Assembly: GCF_030269605.1 (NCBI RefSeq)
Contig: NZ_BSTQ01000001.1
Coordinates: 1,076,850-1,140,849, forward strand
Direction: 5' to 3'
Origin: Lentzea sp. NBRC 105346
GTDB lineage: Bacteria > Actinomycetota > Actinomycetes > Mycobacteriales > Pseudonocardiaceae
Length of the DNA: 64,000 nucleotides
Shown here: one piece after another, positions 23,431-32,027 of the stretch
Layout: every line of letters starts with the position of its first letter
How positions within the stretch are numbered: the stretch's first letter is position 1
Translations under genes and position numbers: made by a program
The notes under the pieces: model-generated
The model's database searches: none
Told to the model about the DNA's origin: nothing
What the model saw: the letters and a program-made list of their open reading frames with translations, nothing else

Positions 23431-25470
23431 ATGCGACTGAAGCAGGTCGAGCTGCCCGCTCGGCGGATCATCGATCTGGGCCTCGGCCAGAGCCGCTCGG
23501 CGATCGAACCCGACGTGCTCGCCTGGGACGCGCCGGTCGCCCGCGACCTGGCCGGCCGGGTCGTCGACGCCGCCGACAAGGGCAGCGGCACGTTCCTGGA
23601 GAAGCTCCGGAACGAGATGTCCGGCGCGCCACGGGAGTCGCTCCTGCTCCTCGCCGAACTGCTGACGCTGCACGCGTTGCCGCTCACGAACCTGAGCCCC
23701 GCGGCGAAGCTCGGCCGCGTCACCACCGTGCTGTCGTGGCTCACGCCGCCCGCCGAACTGCCCGCCGATCTGCGCGACGGCCTGCAGGCGCGCGGCGTGT
23801 TCAACGGCGGGGTCGGCTTCAACGTCCAGATCTGGCAGCAGGTCGGGTGGCTGCTGTCGTTCCTGGAAGAGTGGCACGAGCTGCGCGCGAGCGAACGCGA
23901 GGCCGCTCTCGCGGAACCGTGGCGGTTCCGCAGTTTCGTGCACCAGGTCGACACCGGTCAGCAGGCCATCCGCAACTCGTTGCTGTACCTGGCTTTCCCG
24001 GACGTGTTCCTGCCGATCGTGCGCCAGGCCGACAAGGTCGCCATCCGCGACGCCTTCGCCGAGGAGCCGAGCGGCACCGACCCGGTGTCGATCGACCGCG
24101 ACCTGTACGAGCTCCAGGACAAACCGGTCGACTACTACACCCCCGAGTGGGCTTCGCGGTGGCAACGGCGAAAGCCCAAGCGTGCCGACAAGGCCGCACG
24201 CGCGTGGCTCGTCTCCGGGACCGACGACGAGTCCGTGTTCATCGACGCCGAACACCTGGGCGAGCTGAGCCCGGACTCCACCCGCGAGCAGGTCGCGGCC
24301 CTGGTCGACGCCGGCTACGAGCACCTCGACTACGCCCGCCGCGACACGCTGGCCACCAGCTACTTCAACTTCCTGTCGACGATGAAGGTCGACGACCTGG
24401 TCGCCCGCATCACCGACGGCAGGCTCTACACCGGAGTGATCACCGGCGAGGCGGAACGGGTGGACGACCGCCTGCGCCGGTCCGTCACCTGGACGTCCAC
24501 CGCCGCGGGCCGCGTCGAGGAACCGGAGCTGGCCGCTTTGCTGTCCGGCCGGCAGGGCGCCGTCGTGGACATCACGGCCGCCCTGCCCACCCTGACCGCC
24601 GAGGCACCCGAGGAACCGACCGGCCTCGAGCTCCCCGGCGCCACCCGCGAGTTCGCCGAGTCCCTGCACTTCGACCAGAAGTGGCTGCAGAAGCTGATCA
24701 CGCTGCTGCACCACCGCAAGCAGATCGTCCTGTACGGCCCGCCCGGCACCGGCAAGACCTACCTGGCGCGCGAGCTGGCCCGCCACATCGCCGCGCCGAC
24801 GGCGATCCGGCTCGTGCAGTTCCACCCGTCGTACGCCTACGAGGACTTCTTCGAGGGTTTCCGCCCGCGCGCCAAGGGCGACACCGCCACGTTCGAGCTG
24901 GTGCCCGGACCACTGCGCCAGCTGGCGGCCGCCGCCGAGGCCGATCCAGGCCGGCCGTACGTGCTGATCATCGACGAGATCAACCGCGCCAACCTGTCGA
25001 AGGTGTTCGGCGAGCTGTACTTCCTGCTGGAGTACCGCGACGAGACGATCGACCTGCAGTACTCCCCCGGTGACCGCTTCAAGCTGCCCGCCAACGTCTT
25101 CGTCATCGGCACGATGAACACCGCCGACCGCTCCATCGCCCTGGTGGACGCCGCGATGCGCCGCCGCTTCGCGTTCGTCGAGCTGCACCCCGACCACCCG
25201 CCGGTGCGCGATCTGCTGTCCCGCTGGTGCAGGGCCAACGGCAAGACCGACGGCCGCGCCGACCTGCTCGCCCGGCTCAACCGGGAGATCGACGACCACG
25301 AGTTCAAGATCGGCCCGTCGTACCTGATGAAGCCGGACGCCGACCACGGCCTGGAAGTCGTGTGGGAGCACTCGATCCTGCCGCTGCTGGAGGAGCACTA
25401 CTACGACCGCATGTCGCGGCAGAAGCTGCACGACACGTTCGGCCTCGACGCCATCCGCCGACTGCCGTGA
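23431..25470 (+). CDS. mcrB: McrB-type AAA+ GTPase of a type IV restriction system
   Basis: A 679-residue motor subunit. The C-terminal ~250 residues form the McrB AAA+ module: Walker A GPPGTGKTYLARELA near residue 436, Walker B YVLIIDEINRANLSKVFGEL near 510, and the sensor segment GTMNTADRSIALVDAAMRRR. In E. coli McrB is a GTPase that assembles on McrC. The N-terminal ~400 residues do not show the E. coli DNA-binding domain; they include an unrecognised helical region (SLLYLAFPDVFLPIVRQADK), likely the modified-DNA recognition part. The mcrC GTG overlaps its stop (GTGA). ATG 23431 has no strong ribosome site. Function: cleavage of modified, for example methylated, phage DNA. Confidence 0.88.
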   Translation: MRLKQVELPARRIIDLGLGQSRSAIEPDVLAWDAPVARDLAGRVVDAADKGSGTFLEKLRNEMSGAPRESLLLLAELLTLHALPLTNLSPAAKLGRVTTVLSWLTPPAELPADLRDGLQARGVFNGGVGFNVQIWQQVGWLLSFLEEWHELRASEREAALAEPWRFRSFVHQVDTGQQAIRNSLLYLAFPDVFLPIVRQADKVAIRDAFAEEPSGTDPVSIDRDLYELQDKPVDYYTPEWASRWQRRKPKRADKAARAWLVSGTDDESVFIDAEHLGELSPDSTREQVAALVDAGYEHLDYARRDTLATSYFNFLSTMKVDDLVARITDGRLYTGVITGEAERVDDRLRRSVTWTSTAAGRVEEPELAALLSGRQGAVVDITAALPTLTAEAPEEPTGLELPGATREFAESLHFDQKWLQKLITLLHHRKQIVLYGPPGTGKTYLARELARHIAAPTAIRLVQFHPSYAYEDFFEGFRPRAKGDTATFELVPGPLRQLAAAAEADPGRPYVLIIDEINRANLSKVFGELYFLLEYRDETIDLQYSPGDRFKLPANVFVIGTMNTADRSIALVDAAMRRRFAFVELHPDHPPVRDLLSRWCRANGKTDGRADLLARLNREIDDHEFKIGPSYLMKPDADHGLEVVWEHSILPLLEEHYYDRMSRQKLHDTFGLDAIRRLP

Positions 25471-26603
25471 TCACCCTGCGGGAGAACTCGACCACGGGCG
25501 CGGTGACGGAGTTGACCGCGCCGCAGCTGGCGTTCCTCCGCTCGTGTCCGCTGGTCTCGGTCCGGGCCGCCGGTTCGGGCTACCGCCTGGTGCCCAGGCC
25601 ACGTCAGGTCGGCGCTGTTCACGCCCACGGCCTCGACGTGGTCGTGTCGCCCAAGGTCAGCATTCCGCGCCTGCTGTTCATGATCGGTTACGCGAACAAT
25701 CCCAGGTTCCTCCCGGAGAACGTCGAGGGCGTGTCGGCGTCCGGCCTGTGGGCCATCGTGGCGGAGACGTTGTGTCGCAACGCCGAACGCGCCCTGGCCG
25801 GTGGTGTGTTGCAGGGTTACACGACGACTTCCTCGGCGAGCACCGTGCTGCGTGGCCGGATCCGCGTTGGCGACCAGATCACGCGGCGACCGGGTCGCTC
25901 TCTGCCGGTGGAGATCACGCACGACGAGTACACCGTGGACATTCCGGAGAACCGAACTCTGCGCGCCGCGATCCGTCGCATGCGTACGGTTCCGCGCCTC
26001 TCGCCTCTCCTGCTGGCGCGCTTGCGGCACCTGGACAATCGGCTTCCTGATGTTTCGCCTGTTGTTTCGCCTTGGCGGCCGAACCGGTTGAACGCTCGCT
26101 ACCAGCCGGCGTTGCGGATCGCCGACCTCGTGCTCGACACGATGTCCTTCGAGGTTGGTGCTTCCGGGCTGTCCATTGCCTCGTTCGTCGTGAACATGGA
26201 TCGGGTGTTCGAGGCCTTCGTCACCACCGCTTTGCGGGAGGCCTGGAGTTCGTTCCCCGGCCGGACTGTCGATCAGTTTCGTACCAGCCTGGACGAGGAC
26301 GGCTCTCTCGCCATGCGCCCTGATGTCGTGCACCTGGTGGACGGCCGGCCTCGGTTCGTCGTCGATGCCAAGTACAAGCTGGAGTCGCCCAATACCGATC
26401 ACTACCAGGTTCTTGCCTACTGCACCGCCTTACAGGTCACCTCTGCCTGGCTCGTTTACGCCAGTGGCACGGGGTCTGTGCGGCGTCGGCGGGTTCGGAA
26501 CTCGCCGATCACCATCACCGAGTACCCGCTGCGGCTTGATGTCCCGCCTGCGGATCTGCTGGCTCAGATCTCGGATCTGGCTCACTCGGCTTGGGCTTCC
26601 TGA
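25467..26603 (+). CDS. mcrC: McrC-type nuclease subunit of a type IV restriction system
   Basis: A 378-residue partner of McrB. The N-terminal half is a beta-rich domain typical of McrC (SIPRLLFMIGYANNPRFLPE, AERALAGGVLQGYTTTSSAS, LRGRIRVGDQITRRPGRSLP). The C-terminal half carries a PD-(D/E)xK nuclease core: AMRPDVVHLV and RFVVDAKYKLE supply the acidic and lysine residues, and HYQVLAYCTAL the following helix. GTG 25467 in a GTGA overlap with mcrB is the start. Codon use becomes noticeably less GC-rich at third positions in the last ~500 bases, continuing into the next genes. Confidence 0.88.
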   Translation: MITLRENSTTGAVTELTAPQLAFLRSCPLVSVRAAGSGYRLVPRPRQVGAVHAHGLDVVVSPKVSIPRLLFMIGYANNPRFLPENVEGVSASGLWAIVAETLCRNAERALAGGVLQGYTTTSSASTVLRGRIRVGDQITRRPGRSLPVEITHDEYTVDIPENRTLRAAIRRMRTVPRLSPLLLARLRHLDNRLPDVSPVVSPWRPNRLNARYQPALRIADLVLDTMSFEVGASGLSIASFVVNMDRVFEAFVTTALREAWSSFPGRTVDQFRTSLDEDGSLAMRPDVVHLVDGRPRFVVDAKYKLESPNTDHYQVLAYCTALQVTSAWLVYASGTGSVRRRRVRNSPITITEYPLRLDVPPADLLAQISDLAHSAWAS

Positions 26604-26616
26604 ATAGCATCGGTCC

Positions 26617-26907
26617 ATGACCTATGGTTCGCCTCGTCCTCAGGGTCCTTGGTTCGGGCTCGCCGCTGTGGTCCTTGGGCTGCTTGGATGTGTGGTGCCG
26701 TTGCTGCCGATCGATCTGACGAACATTCGGTTCTTCATCGCTCTTCCGTTTGCGGCTGCTGGGTTCGTTTTCGCGATCGTCGGGCTTACTGGGCGGCGGC
26801 GGGGGAAGGCGTTGGCTGCTGTTGGTGTGGTGCTGTCGCTTCTGGCTTTGACGCTCGGCATGATCATGTCTGGTAATCGGATCGTGCATGAGGTGCTTGG
26901 TCTTTAG
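26617..26907 (+). CDS. small membrane protein (DUF4190-like)
   Basis: A 96-residue protein with a short Pro-rich N-terminus and three predicted membrane spans (WFGLAAVVLGLLGCVVPLLP, FFIALPFAAAGFVFAIVGL, ALAAVGVVLSLLALTLGMIM) separated by a basic TGRRRGK loop. This is the pattern of DUF4190-type small membrane proteins. It follows mcrC by 13 bases and may be co-transcribed. Third codon positions are T/G-rich compared with the rest of the window. The role is unknown; a membrane effector for the restriction system is possible, but these proteins are common in actinobacteria. Confidence 0.65.
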   Translation: MTYGSPRPQGPWFGLAAVVLGLLGCVVPLLPIDLTNIRFFIALPFAAAGFVFAIVGLTGRRRGKALAAVGVVLSLLALTLGMIMSGNRIVHEVLGL

Positions 26908-26931
26908 GTTTGGACGCGGCTGCGCCGCGAC

Positions 26932-26993
26932 ACGTTGGCATTTTCGTGCGGGCCAGGCGCTAGGGCGCCTGGCCCGCACGAAAATGCCAACGT
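26932..26993. repeat. left terminal hairpin, perfect 29-bp arms
   Basis: Arms 26932-26960 and 26965-26993 are perfectly complementary around the loop TAGG. The outer part reads ACGTTGGCATTTTCGTGCGG. It lies just after the small membrane gene and could also terminate it. Confidence 0.85.
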
Positions 26994-27114
26994 ACCGAGA
27001 CGGTGGTTGGCCGCCGTCGTGGTCCCGATCCTGTCCAGACCTGCGTTCGTTCGGTGCGGTTGCGGGCGTGGTTGGGATGAGGTGGCTGGAGTTGGCACCG
27101 TTTGTTCCCATGCG

Positions 27115-28341
27115 TCAGCTCACCATGTGCAGCGGGTTGCGTCTCGGCTGCCGTAGCGGATCGAGGAAGGCCGGTGGGATGAAGTACGGGATTCCGTTGC
27201 GGAGCTTCACTTCCCAGTCGCTGTGGTGGATCAGGTCGTGATGTCGTCGGCAGAGTAGGACGCCGTTGTGCAGGCTCGTCTTGCCGCCCTCGACCCACGG
27301 TTTGATGTGGTGGCCTTCGCAGTGCCGTGGTGGCCGGTTGCAGCCCGGGAAGGCGCAGCCTTTGTCCCTGGCGACCAGCGCTCGGCGTAGGCCGCTATTG
27401 AACAGCCGCGCCTTGCGGCCGACGTTGAGCGGTTGCGAGCGGCTGCCCATCACGATCGGGATGACGCCTGCCTCGCAGGCGAGTTTCCGGAGTTGCTTGA
27501 CCGGGATGTGTTCCTGGTTGTCCAGCAGCGCATGACCGGTCTTGGCGGCCAGGTCGTCGTAGGAGACGGTGACGGCCAGGGTGACGGTTTCGCCGCCGTG
27601 CTCGGGCAGCACGTCGGCGCGCAGCACCAGGTTGATCAGCTCGACGAAGGCGTCGCCCTGCCGTTCGGCATAGGTGCGCGTGTCGGGGCCGTCCGGGCCG
27701 GTGGGACGGGGCTTGGCCAGCGGGTCCAGCGCGCCCAGGAATTTAGCGCCGATCTCCGGGCCGAGATCGAAGCTGCCGCGGCAGCGGCCGCGTTCCCAGC
27801 GGGCGATCAGCTGGTCACTCGGTGGCGCCGGATCCTTCTCGTCGGGTTCCTCGTCGTTCTGGAACATCCGGTAGATGATCTTCTTGCCGAAGTCGCGGAT
27901 CGCGCCCGGCTCGAACGTCCGGCCGAACTCGGCCAGCTGCTGCTCGACGAACGCCGTCTTGTCGGGCGTGGCATCGGCAGGCATGTTCTTCATCGCCCTG
28001 GCGATCGCGTCGACATGCTCCTCGGTCAACTCGCCCTCGGCCATCGCCTCGGCGGTCGCGGGCAGCTCCGGTGCGATCTCCGCACCGGACGGGCCGAGTT
28101 GATGTGTCAGCAGCCGCGCGCGGCGCAGCTTCCCCTTCGCCACGCTCGGATCCCAATGCACCTGATCCTTCAACACCCCGACCAGGTCCTTGTAGCCCAA
28201 CTCTGCCGCCAGGCCACGCCGATCCATCTCGGCAATCCAGCGCAGCAGCCGCTCATGACGCGCACGGATCTCACGCTCCATCTCGGCGAAGCCGTCAAGC
28301 AGCTCACCGCTGGAGAGAAGGGACAGATCCGTGTCGACCAT
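27115..28341 (-). CDS. DUF222-HNH endonuclease-like protein (13E12 family)
   Basis: A 408-residue protein. Residues ~1-290 are DUF222, mostly helical (LLDGFAEMEREIRARHERLL, AELGYKDLVGVLKDQVHWDP, GELTEEHVDAIARAMKNMPA). The C-terminus is an HNH nuclease: CAFPGCNRPPRHCEGHHIKP with the zinc Cys pair and the catalytic HH, then SLHNGVLLCRRHHDLIHHSD with the N and final H. All HNH residues appear intact. The family is multi-copy in mycobacteria (13E12 repeats) and frequently associated with repeats or prophage sites. Here it is the only gene between long inverted repeats, suggesting it acts on or moves that unit. ATG 28341 starts MVDTDLSLLSSGE. Confidence 0.9.
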   Translation of the reverse strand: MVDTDLSLLSSGELLDGFAEMEREIRARHERLLRWIAEMDRRGLAAELGYKDLVGVLKDQVHWDPSVAKGKLRRARLLTHQLGPSGAEIAPELPATAEAMAEGELTEEHVDAIARAMKNMPADATPDKTAFVEQQLAEFGRTFEPGAIRDFGKKIIYRMFQNDEEPDEKDPAPPSDQLIARWERGRCRGSFDLGPEIGAKFLGALDPLAKPRPTGPDGPDTRTYAERQGDAFVELINLVLRADVLPEHGGETVTLAVTVSYDDLAAKTGHALLDNQEHIPVKQLRKLACEAGVIPIVMGSRSQPLNVGRKARLFNSGLRRALVARDKGCAFPGCNRPPRHCEGHHIKPWVEGGKTSLHNGVLLCRRHHDLIHHSDWEVKLRNGIPYFIPPAFLDPLRQPRRNPLHMVS

Positions 28342-28531
28342 GCGTTCGACTCTACCGCAAGATCACGACCAGATAACGCGTTTACCAGCGAAAACATGTG
28401 ACCCGATCGGGTGAATCAAATAAACGATCAAAACGCAAGCCACCTCATCCCAGCCACGCCCGCAACCGCACAACACAACGCAACCCAGCCAACGGATCGG
28501 GACCACGACGGCAGCCAACCACCTTCTCGGT

Positions 28532-28593
28532 ACGTTGGCATTTTCGCGCGGACGCGGCGCCCTAGCGCCGTGGCCGCGCGAAAATGCCAACGT
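28532..28593. repeat. right terminal hairpin, 29-bp arms with two mismatches
   Basis: Arms 28532-28560 and 28565-28593 pair around CCTA. The outer 19 bases of each arm match the left hairpin except for one C/T change. It may also serve as a terminator for the glycosidase gene that ends at 28621. Confidence 0.85.
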
Positions 28594-28620
28594 GGCGGCC
28601 GAAGGCCGAAACACCCCGGA

Positions 28621-30948
28621 TCAGACCGCCACAAGCTCCCACTGCTGACTGTCCCCACCGTTGGCCCGAGCCTGCACCACGGCCGCACCATCCCCCGAGC
28701 CAACAACATCCGCAACCAGTCCACTGTAGACAGAGGTCAGCGTGCCTGAGACAGTCCACTGCTGATTGGCCCCACCGTTGGGCTCCCACTGAATCAACTG
28801 CGTCCCGGGAGTAGTAGAGAACCCAGGCACATCCAAAGCCTTACCACTGGCCACATTCAGCAAGGCAGCCCCACTACGCACCCACTGCTGATCAGCAGAC
28901 CCGTTGTCAGTCCACTGGACGATCTGAGAACCAGAGGTGGCGAGCACCTTCCCAGTCCCCCGATTAACGATCTTGACCTTCGACGAAGACCCACCACCAC
29001 TCAAGGCAAGGTTGTCGAACTGAACGTTCCGCCAACCCCCAACCTGCAACCCACCAGGCCCAGACCGGTAAGTGCCATCAACCGCACTACCAACCACAGC
29101 CCCGTCAACCCGAGCCGTAATAGTGCTCCCAGCGAACGACACGGAGAGGTTGTGCCAAGTCCCGACCCCAAGGCGAGCACGCGTACCGCTGGCCAACGTG
29201 TCCAAAGCCCCGTTGGTACGCCCACGCAGGAGAGCCCAAGCCCCGGTATCCGAAACCCGGAAGTAGTAGGCGTTGATACGCCCAACCTCCCAGTAGTCAC
29301 GATCACCGTGCCGACCGAGCAAGGAGACGGACCCAGCCTGCTCGAACAGCACGTCAGAGGAGATCGTGTAGTCCGACAAACTGTTATCCCCGATCAACGC
29401 ATACGGCGTAGCGGAGTTCTGCTGCCAGGGAATCACCTTGATCGGAGCCATCTGCCGCACACACTTCCCAGTCCGGCCAGTACAGGGAACGACCTCGAAC
29501 GACCCGTGCTGATCAGCCAGGTAACGCGCAGGCCGAGCCACGTCATAGGACTCGAAGTCATCCCGATGCGGCAACGGGAAGGGCCGCGAACCAGGTGACA
29601 CCGCAGTCCCTTTACCCTGTCCACCAACGGAACTGATCGTGTAGATGTACCCAGGCTGCAACGACAACGCGGTCCCCGGCCGATAGTCGGCCTGCCGCAC
29701 GAACCAGTCACCGGGCGAGTTGGACCGCAGGTTGGTGGCATAAACCCGCGCCGCCCCACCAGGCAACCCACGCACGTCCAACGTCACCGACTGCGCCGAA
29801 GACGCACGCGTAGTCTCGATCACCGTCGAATAGGCGGAGTGGTCCGCAGCCTGCAGGCTGATGTAACTACCGTTGACCCGGTTCCCGGAGAGCAGCCCAG
29901 ACCCGGAGTCGATGAACTTCCAGCCGATCTGCGTGAACTGCGTGAGGTGGGCCATCGTCCAGGCCTGCTTACCGATCTCGTACGCACCAGACCAGGGCTG
30001 AGCGGCCACTGCAAGCCCCGTGGTCTGGAACGGCAACCCAGGCGGCAACGCGGCGATCAACGGCCAGTTGATGTACGCGGTCATGCGCGCGTCGACGTAC
30101 CCGAGCGTGAGCTGCCGAGCCATCCGATCCGCCCCGCGATGGAAGTCCAAGGACCCGTTCTCACTGGCCCACAACGGTTTCCCGATGTTTCGCGCGGTAG
30201 CCGTGGAGTGACAAGAGTAGGCGGTAGCGTCATCACCGTTGGCCCCGTCGCACGGATAGTGCGTGCCCAGAACGTCGACCGCGTCGTGGAACGACGCATC
30301 GCTGACCATGTCATCGGCGACACCCCACCCGGTGGAGTCCGCGCCGACCACAAGCGTGGGCAGGCCGTTGTCCCGCAAGGCCCGCTTCAACCGGACGAAC
30401 CACCCGCGGTCCCAGCCGTTCTCGTTCCAACCACCGATGTAGTCGATGGTCAAACCGTGCGAATCACGCGCACCCTTCAGCCACTTGACCAGGTAGTCGA
30501 TCATGTCGTCGGACCAGAACTCGCCGCCACCGATCCAACCGGGCGCGCCCCACGCCAGGCCGGCGAGCTTGATCGACGGGTTGCGCGCCTTCGCCTGCTC
30601 CATCAGCCACCACTCGTAGCCGCGCTGGTAGTTCTCGTCGTCGCGGCTGTGCATGTGGCTCGGCTCGGCGCCGTCGGTGGAGTTCATGTCCCCGCCGACC
30701 TCGACCTTGAACAGCTGGATCGACGCGCCGTAGCCCGGTTTGAACAGGTAGTCGAGGATCCGGCTGCGTTGCGGCTCGGGATAGTCGAGCAGCAGTTTGC
30801 TGTTGCCACCGCCGCCGCTCACCGCGCCGACGCCGTCGTATGTGCGACCGCCCTGTGCGCCGTCGACCATGATCGTCGTGGCCGCGGCGGCCGGGGTGAC
30901 GACCACCGAGCCCGCCAGCAACGCGAGCACCGCCAGGAGTTTCCGCAT
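28621..30948 (-). CDS. secreted GH59-like (galactocerebrosidase-type) glycosidase with ricin-type lectin domain
   Basis: A 775-residue exported enzyme. A signal peptide (MRKLLAVLALLAGSVVVTPA, cleavage near AAA) leads into a TIM-barrel glycosidase of the GH59/GH30 type: DGAQGGRTYDGVGAVSGGGG opens the domain, DYIGGWNENGWD carries the acid/base Glu and KPLWASENGSLDF the nucleophile Glu. A beta-sandwich/lectin-like region follows (DDFESYDVARPARYLADQHG), then a C-terminal ricin beta-trefoil with QQW repeats (NGSADQQWV, NGGANQQWTV, GGDSQQWEL). Galactosyl or related sugars are the likely substrates. ATG 30948 is selected for the signal peptide. Third positions are AT-richer in the 3' half than in the 5' third. 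Confidence 0.85.
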   Translation of the reverse strand: MRKLLAVLALLAGSVVVTPAAAATTIMVDGAQGGRTYDGVGAVSGGGGNSKLLLDYPEPQRSRILDYLFKPGYGASIQLFKVEVGGDMNSTDGAEPSHMHSRDDENYQRGYEWWLMEQAKARNPSIKLAGLAWGAPGWIGGGEFWSDDMIDYLVKWLKGARDSHGLTIDYIGGWNENGWDRGWFVRLKRALRDNGLPTLVVGADSTGWGVADDMVSDASFHDAVDVLGTHYPCDGANGDDATAYSCHSTATARNIGKPLWASENGSLDFHRGADRMARQLTLGYVDARMTAYINWPLIAALPPGLPFQTTGLAVAAQPWSGAYEIGKQAWTMAHLTQFTQIGWKFIDSGSGLLSGNRVNGSYISLQAADHSAYSTVIETTRASSAQSVTLDVRGLPGGAARVYATNLRSNSPGDWFVRQADYRPGTALSLQPGYIYTISSVGGQGKGTAVSPGSRPFPLPHRDDFESYDVARPARYLADQHGSFEVVPCTGRTGKCVRQMAPIKVIPWQQNSATPYALIGDNSLSDYTISSDVLFEQAGSVSLLGRHGDRDYWEVGRINAYYFRVSDTGAWALLRGRTNGALDTLASGTRARLGVGTWHNLSVSFAGSTITARVDGAVVGSAVDGTYRSGPGGLQVGGWRNVQFDNLALSGGGSSSKVKIVNRGTGKVLATSGSQIVQWTDNGSADQQWVRSGAALLNVASGKALDVPGFSTTPGTQLIQWEPNGGANQQWTVSGTLTSVYSGLVADVVGSGDGAAVVQARANGGDSQQWELVAV

Positions 30949-30991
30949 ACTCCGCGACGCTAGGGCGATCGGGCGAACCCGAGACCGAACT

Positions 30992-31008
30992 CTGTCCAGT
31001 CGGGACAG
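30992..31008. other. small stem-loop between the glycosidase and propeller genes
   Basis: CTGTCC-AGTCG-GGACAG, a 6-bp perfect stem, lies 44 bases upstream of the glycosidase start and after the stop of the preceding gene on the same strand. It could be a terminator or an operator; nothing else is seen in this 80-base gap. Confidence 0.3.
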
Positions 31009-31028
31009 CAGCATTGCCCGTTCGGGCG

Positions 31029-32027
31029 TCACCCCGCCGGTTCAGGCCGATCGTCGTAGTCCGACGGGGAAACCGTAACTCCCGTAACGGAGGGGGACGA
31101 AGCGTGCGGGACGAGGAGGCGGGGCGCGCCCGACCCGTCGGCGCGCACCGCCCAGATGCCCTCGCCGGGCAGGCCGTAGGCGATGGTGGAGTCGTCCAGC
31201 CACACCATCTGGTCATCGACGCCGCGGGTCTCGGCGAGCGCCGTCTCGGTCATGGTCGCGAGATCGAGCACGTAGGCCCGCCAGGGCCGCGCGCCGTCCG
31301 AGGCCACGCGTTTCTTGAACGCCACGCGCCGGCCGTCCGGGGACAACGAGGGGCACTCGGCGTTCTCCCGCAGCACCGTCGCCTCCCACGTGTCGTAGGA
31401 AGCCCGGACCAGGTACGTCCGGCCGCCTGCCCCGACCGTGGCGAAGAACGTCTTGTCATCGGCAGAGAACGTAACGCCCCAGATGTTCGTGTCAGGCGAC
31501 TGAGACACTCCTTCCACCCGCAGGTCCTCGATGTTGCTGGACAACTGGTCGTCTCGCAGGTCTCGAATCGCCGTGCGAGTCGAGAAGCTGCCGGGCGCGG
31601 TGTAGGAGTCGCCGGTGACGAACGTCGTCCACGACGCCATCCGGCCGTCCGCGGACAGCTTCACCCGGTTCGGCACCCCCGCGACCTCCACGCGTGACCG
31701 CTCGGTCAACGACGAGTCGACCGACACCGCCACCGCGCTCGGCAACGGCCCCGACGCCGTCGCGAGGCATAGCCCCGTCCCCGCAGCCACATAGAACCGT
31801 TGGCATGACAGGGAACTGAGCCGACGAGCCCCACCCGGATCCAAGAGGGACACCGAAGCCACGCGACCGCTCACCTCGTCACGGAACACCAGCCGCCCAG
31901 GCTCGGACAGGTCCACCGGACCGGGCTCCACCGCCACCGAGGGCGCGGGCGCAGCCCGCATCGCGTAGAACACCCCGGCGGCAGCGAGCACCACCGCACA
32001 CCCAAAAGCGATCAGGACGCGAGCCAT
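31029..32027 (-). CDS. membrane-anchored TolB-like beta-propeller protein
   Basis: A 332-residue protein with an N-terminal membrane anchor (MARVLIAFGCAVVLAAAGVF) and an extracellular propeller. Blades of the WD40-like/PD40 type can be seen: VKLSADGRMASWTTF, GVTFSADDKTFFATV, PSLSPDGRRVAFKK, VWLDDSTIAYGLPGEGIWAV. No enzyme residues are apparent; a periplasm-like scaffold or sensor is likely. ATG 32027 overlaps the end of the upstream MFS gene by 16 bases, so these are co-translated. The frame continues upstream inside the MFS gene but without sense. Confidence 0.8.
   Translation of the reverse strand: MARVLIAFGCAVVLAAAGVFYAMRAAPAPSVAVEPGPVDLSEPGRLVFRDEVSGRVASVSLLDPGGARRLSSLSCQRFYVAAGTGLCLATASGPLPSAVAVSVDSSLTERSRVEVAGVPNRVKLSADGRMASWTTFVTGDSYTAPGSFSTRTAIRDLRDDQLSSNIEDLRVEGVSQSPDTNIWGVTFSADDKTFFATVGAGGRTYLVRASYDTWEATVLRENAECPSLSPDGRRVAFKKRVASDGARPWRAYVLDLATMTETALAETRGVDDQMVWLDDSTIAYGLPGEGIWAVRADGSGAPRLLVPHASSPSVTGVTVSPSDYDDRPEPAG

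Larger units (their letters stand above)
26932..28593. mobile_element. 13E12-like DUF222-HNH element bounded by ~160-bp inverted repeats
   Basis: A single DUF222-HNH gene is enclosed by imperfect inverted repeats. Left, 26932-27090; right, 28441-28593. Each ends in a 62-bp hairpin (29-bp arms, 4-base loop) and continues inward with the same blocks in opposite orientation: ACCGAGACGGTGGTTGGC versus ACCGAGAAGGTGGTTGGC, CGTCGTGGTCCCGATC, and GCGGTTGCGGGCGTGG followed by TGGGATGAGGTGGCT. No target duplication is evident. Mycobacterial 13E12-family genes (DUF222 plus HNH) form the REP13E12 repeat family, supporting a mobile or homing unit. Mobility itself is inferred. Confidence 0.6.

Noticed and set aside
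22105-25431. Continuous minus-strand open frame of 1108 codons covering P450 and the antisense of mcrB
   Set aside because: Only the P450 part (to 23358) has domain motifs; the rest is low-complexity Arg/Gly/Gln antisense of mcrB, a GC-rich shadow.
26908-28620. Insertion sequence with DDE transposase
   Set aside because: The only gene is DUF222-HNH; no DDE, serine or tyrosine recombinase motifs and no visible target duplication.
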